This document shows, piece after piece, positions 5,158 through 6,858 of a stretch of 6,858 nucleotides of DNA (position 1 is the first letter of the stretch; each line of letters starts with the position of its first letter). Position numbers and translations under genes: made by a program. Source of the stretch: Bacillota bacterium (GTDB lineage: Bacteria; Bacillota; Bacilli; ZCTH02-B2); assembly GCA_017577895.1 (NCBI GenBank), contig PKQY01000068.1:1-6858 (forward strand), given 5' to 3'. Below the pieces are notes generated by a model. It was not told where the DNA came from. It saw nothing but the letters and a program-made list of their open reading frames with translations, and searched no databases.

Positions 5158-6507
5158 ATGAGCGATCTGTTTCTCGATCGTCTGCCGCCCCAAAACATCG
5201 AGGCGGAACAGTCGGTCATCGGCGCCATCCTCATCGACCCGGACGTCCTGTTTACGGTGATGGAGACACTGAGGCCGGAAGATTTTTACCGGCCGGCGCA
5301 CCAGAAAATTTACAAAGCCATGTGCCGCCTGCTGGAAGAGGGGCAGCCGGTCGATTTGGTGACGGTCACCGCCGCCCTGCGCGATGACGGCGTGTTGGAA
5401 GAAGTGGGCGGCATTTCGTATTTGAGCGAATTGGCCACCTCGGTTCCTACCTCGGCCAACGTCCAGACGTACGCCCAAATTGTCGAGGAAAAGGCTATGT
5501 TGCGGCGCCTCATTGCCGCCGCGGCGCAAATCGCCAGCGCCGGTTACGCCGGCGGCGAAGATGCGCAAGCCATCATCGACGAGGCGGAACGGCGCATCTT
5601 GGAAATTTCCCAGCGGCGGCACGGATCCGGCTTTTTAAACATCAAGGACGTGTTGATGGAGACGTATGAGCGCATCGAGATGCTGTACACCAACAAGGGC
5701 GGCGTCACCGGGCTGCCCACCGGGTATCCCGATTTGGACCGGATGACGTCCGGGCTGCAAAATTCCGACCTGATCATCGTGGCGGCCCGGCCCAGTGTCG
5801 GGAAAACGGCGTTTGCGTTGAACATCGCCCAAAACGTGGCCCTGCACACCCAAGTGCCGGTGGCCATTTTCAGCTTGGAGATGCCGGCCATACAGTTGGT
5901 GCAGCGGATGCTCAGTGCCGAAGGGAACATCGACTCACACCGGCTGCGCAGCGGCTATTTGGAGCCGGCCGATTGGGAAAAGCTGACGCTGGCCATGGCC
6001 AGCCTGTCGGAAGCGCCCATTTTCATCGACGACACGCCCCACGTGACGGTGTTCGACATCCGGGCCAAATGCCGGCGCCTCAAGGCGGAACACGGCCTAG
6101 GCCTCGTCATCATCGACTATTTGCAGCTCATCAGCGGCCGCGGCGGCGACAACCGGCAACAAGAAATTTCCGAAATTTCCCGAGGACTGAAAGGGTTGGC
6201 CCGCGAACTGGATGTGCCGGTCATCGCCCTGTCCCAGCTCAGCCGGGCGGTGGAACAGCGGCAGGACAAACGGCCCATGCTCTCCGACATCCGTGAGTCG
6301 GGCAGCATCGAACAGGACGCCGACGTGGTGGCGTTTTTGTACCGGGACGACTATTACCATCCTGACACCGATCGGCCCAATGTGGTGGAAGTCATCATCG
6401 GCAAGCAGCGCAACGGACCGACGGGAACCGTAGAACTGTTGTACCTGAAAAACTACAACAAGTTTGTCAGTCTGGCGAAATACGCCGAGGAGCCGGCGGG
6501 CGCCTAA
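5158..6507 (+). CDS. dnaB: Replicative DNA helicase (DnaB; DnaC in Bacillus naming)
   Basis: This is the hexameric, ATP-driven 5'-3' helicase of the replication fork. The 449 residues match the family. The N-terminal primase-binding domain (about 8-110) starts RLPPQNIEAEQSVIGAIL; a linker helix leads into the RecA-type domain from about 180. Walker A is ARPSVGKTAF (210-219), the catalytic glutamate is in SLEM (E241), Walker B is VIIDYLQL (317-324), Gln360 lies in ALSQLSR, the DNA-loop segment is 371-389, and the likely arginine finger is R418 in KQRNG. No intein interrupts it. The ATG at 5158 is served by AAGGAG (5143-5148), inside the end of rplI, at 9 nt. It is the last gene of the operon. 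Bacillus calls the same protein DnaC, and its DnaB is a different, loading protein. Confidence 0.97.
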   Translation: MSDLFLDRLPPQNIEAEQSVIGAILIDPDVLFTVMETLRPEDFYRPAHQKIYKAMCRLLEEGQPVDLVTVTAALRDDGVLEEVGGISYLSELATSVPTSANVQTYAQIVEEKAMLRRLIAAAAQIASAGYAGGEDAQAIIDEAERRILEISQRRHGSGFLNIKDVLMETYERIEMLYTNKGGVTGLPTGYPDLDRMTSGLQNSDLIIVAARPSVGKTAFALNIAQNVALHTQVPVAIFSLEMPAIQLVQRMLSAEGNIDSHRLRSGYLEPADWEKLTLAMASLSEAPIFIDDTPHVTVFDIRAKCRRLKAEHGLGLVIIDYLQLISGRGGDNRQQEISEISRGLKGLARELDVPVIALSQLSRAVEQRQDKRPMLSDIRESGSIEQDADVVAFLYRDDYYHPDTDRPNVVEVIIGKQRNGPTGTVELLYLKNYNKFVSLAKYAEEPAGA

Positions 6508-6546
6508 CCGGCGCCGGGCGAAGGGGATACGGGCGAGCCCCATCCC
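6499..6546 (+). terminator. GC-rich hairpins at the end of the helicase gene
   Basis: GGCGCC (6499-6504) and GGCGCC (6510-6515) flank the stop codon and can pair around a 5-nt loop. Then GGGAT (6524-6528) pairs with ATCCC (6542-6546), and inside it GGG (6531-6533) pairs with CCC (6538-6540) around CGAG. Neither stem has a T tract, so these are not standard intrinsic terminators. They may stabilise the mRNA 3' end or cause pausing. Confidence 0.35.
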
Positions 6547-6573
6547 GGCGAAGCATGCGCGAAACCGTCCGAT

Positions 6574-6614
6574 GGGAAACGGGGAAGTACCGAGGGGAAA
6601 CGCGGAATACCGTG
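6574..6614 (+). repeat. Imperfect two-copy tandem repeat upstream of the purA control region
   Basis: A 21-nt unit (6574-6594), starting GGGAAACGGGGAAG, is followed directly by a 20-nt copy (6595-6614), starting GGGAAACGCGGAA. Both continue TACCG. They differ by one deleted G and two substitutions. It lies just before the PurR-like boxes. No function is evident. Confidence 0.7.
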
Positions 6615-6615
6615 G

Positions 6616-6660
6616 AGAGCCGAACGTCGGAGGATTTTCTCCGGAACAACGTTCGGTTTT
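6616..6660 (+). promoter_or_regulatory. Inverted pair of PurR boxes (PurBoxes) upstream of purA
   Basis: CCGAAC (6620-6625) and GTTCGG (6651-6656) are inverted copies of the invariant core of the Bacillus PurR box, AWWWCCGAACWWT. Read on the minus strand, the downstream box (6648-6660) matches 12 of 13 positions. The upstream box (6616-6628) matches 9 of 13. The 13-mers are 19 nt apart, slightly more than the 16-17 nt I recall for B. subtilis. They lie immediately upstream of the -35 element, where PurR sites repress purine genes. PurR binding is released by PRPP, so purA would be expressed when purines are short. Confidence 0.65.
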
Positions 6661-6663
6661 ATT
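6620..6663 (+). terminator. Bulged hairpin with T tail, possible terminator of the gdpP-dnaB operon
   Basis: CCGAACGT (6620-6627) pairs perfectly with ACGTTCGG (6649-6656). Inside, CGGAG (6628-6632) pairs with CTCCG (6639-6643) around GATTTT, leaving GAACA as a one-sided bulge. TTTTATT follows at 6657-6663. This can act as a Rho-independent terminator for transcripts from upstream. The same bases carry the PurR-like boxes, so the inverted repeat may serve as DNA operator, RNA terminator, or both. Confidence 0.5.
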
Positions 6664-6691
6664 GTGGCCGGCTGGGCTGTTATGCTACACT
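6662..6691 (+). promoter_or_regulatory. Candidate sigma-A promoter of purA
   Basis: TTGTGG (6662-6667) is followed after 18 nt by TACACT (6686-6691), with TG at 6683-6684 forming an extended -10. TATGCT (6681-6686) is an overlapping alternative. Transcription would start near 6698, leaving a leader of only about 25 nt, too short for a riboswitch. Control is therefore expected at transcription initiation, consistent with the adjoining PurR-like boxes. Confidence 0.55.
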
Positions 6692-6722
6692 GTTAGCGGA
6701 ATGACCGCACGGGAGGGAAACG

Positions 6723-6858
6723 ATGTCTACTGTAGTCGTCGTCGGAACCCAGTGGGGGGACGAAGGGAAAGGCAAAATTACCGATTTTTTGGCGGAAAAG
6801 GCCGAAGTGGTGGCCCGTTACCAAGGCGGAGACAACGCCGGGCACACCATCACGTTAA
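6723..6858 (+). CDS. purA: Adenylosuccinate synthetase (N-terminal part, cut by the window end)
   Basis: PurA joins IMP and aspartate using GTP to make adenylosuccinate, the first committed step to AMP. Only the first 45 codons are present and the frame is open at the window end. The start MSTVVVVGTQWGDEGKGKIT carries the GTP-binding loop, with Asp13 as the expected catalytic base. GGDNAGHT (35-42) holds the expected catalytic His41. The Asp at residue 37 sits where B. subtilis has Asn as I recall it. The ATG at 6723 has GGAGG (6712-6716) at 6 nt. The gene has its own promoter and PurR-like boxes, so it is probably separate from the helicase operon. Confidence 0.96.
   Translation, partial: MSTVVVVGTQWGDEGKGKITDFLAEKAEVVARYQGGDNAGHTITL

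Noticed and set aside
4672..5622. Long minus-strand open frame (316 codons) opposite rplI and the start of the helicase gene
   Set aside because: It spans the antisense of two conserved genes, has no recognisable domain and shows biased antisense composition.
5770..6440. Intein or insertion in the helicase gene, a common intein host
   Set aside because: Walker A, Walker B and the downstream motifs are contiguous at normal spacing in a 449-residue protein.
6692..6722. Riboswitch or attenuator in the purA leader
   Set aside because: The leader is only about 25 nt from the inferred start. The sole structure is a 4-bp GCGG/CCGC hairpin (6696-6708), too small for a purine riboswitch.

Overview
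The window is a core-genome segment from a Gram-positive, spore-former-type bacterium of the class Bacilli (Firmicutes), with fairly high GC and GTG and TTG starts. The evidence is the gene order (rpsF-ssb-rpsR, then a MazG-like gene, yybS, gdpP, rplI, the replicative helicase and purA), close protein similarity to the Bacillus versions recalled from memory, strong AAGGAGG-type ribosome binding sites, and regulatory sites that look like sigma-A, sigma-H and PurR sites. I cannot name the genus; composition would suit a moderately GC-rich, possibly thermophilic lineage. Every gene is on the + strand and there is no sign of a mobile element, CRISPR array, tRNA or rRNA.

Layout. Bases 1-153 hold a candidate sigma-A promoter and a structured mRNA leader that resembles the S6:S18 autoregulatory motif. 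Bases 154-1251 carry rpsF, ssb and rpsR, closed by a clean intrinsic terminator at 1259-1283. Bases 1284-1429 are a control region with a good sigma-H-type promoter match (1322-1351) and a 26-bp tandem repeat in the presumed 5' leader. Bases 1430-6507 look like one five-gene operon: a MazG-like protein, the YybS/DUF2232 membrane protein, the c-di-AMP phosphodiesterase GdpP, ribosomal protein L9 and replicative DNA helicase, with junctions of 6 nt, 33 nt, a 4-nt overlap and 6 nt. Bases 6508-6722 hold a GC-rich hairpin, a 20-bp-class tandem repeat, and an inverted repeat that reads both as a pair of PurR boxes and as a bulged terminator hairpin, followed by a purA promoter. The window ends inside purA.

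How the genes work together. The first operon supplies two 30S proteins that bind as a pair (S6 and S18) and the replication and repair protein SSB. The second links second-messenger turnover (GdpP degrades c-di-AMP), an envelope protein of unknown role, a 50S protein and the fork helicase. PurA commits IMP to AMP. None of the protein genes is novel. What deserves a second look is regulatory DNA: the rpsF leader with two competing pairings, one of which covers the Shine-Dalgarno sequence; the sigma-H-like promoter in front of the gdpP operon; and the dual-purpose PurBox/terminator repeat before purA.
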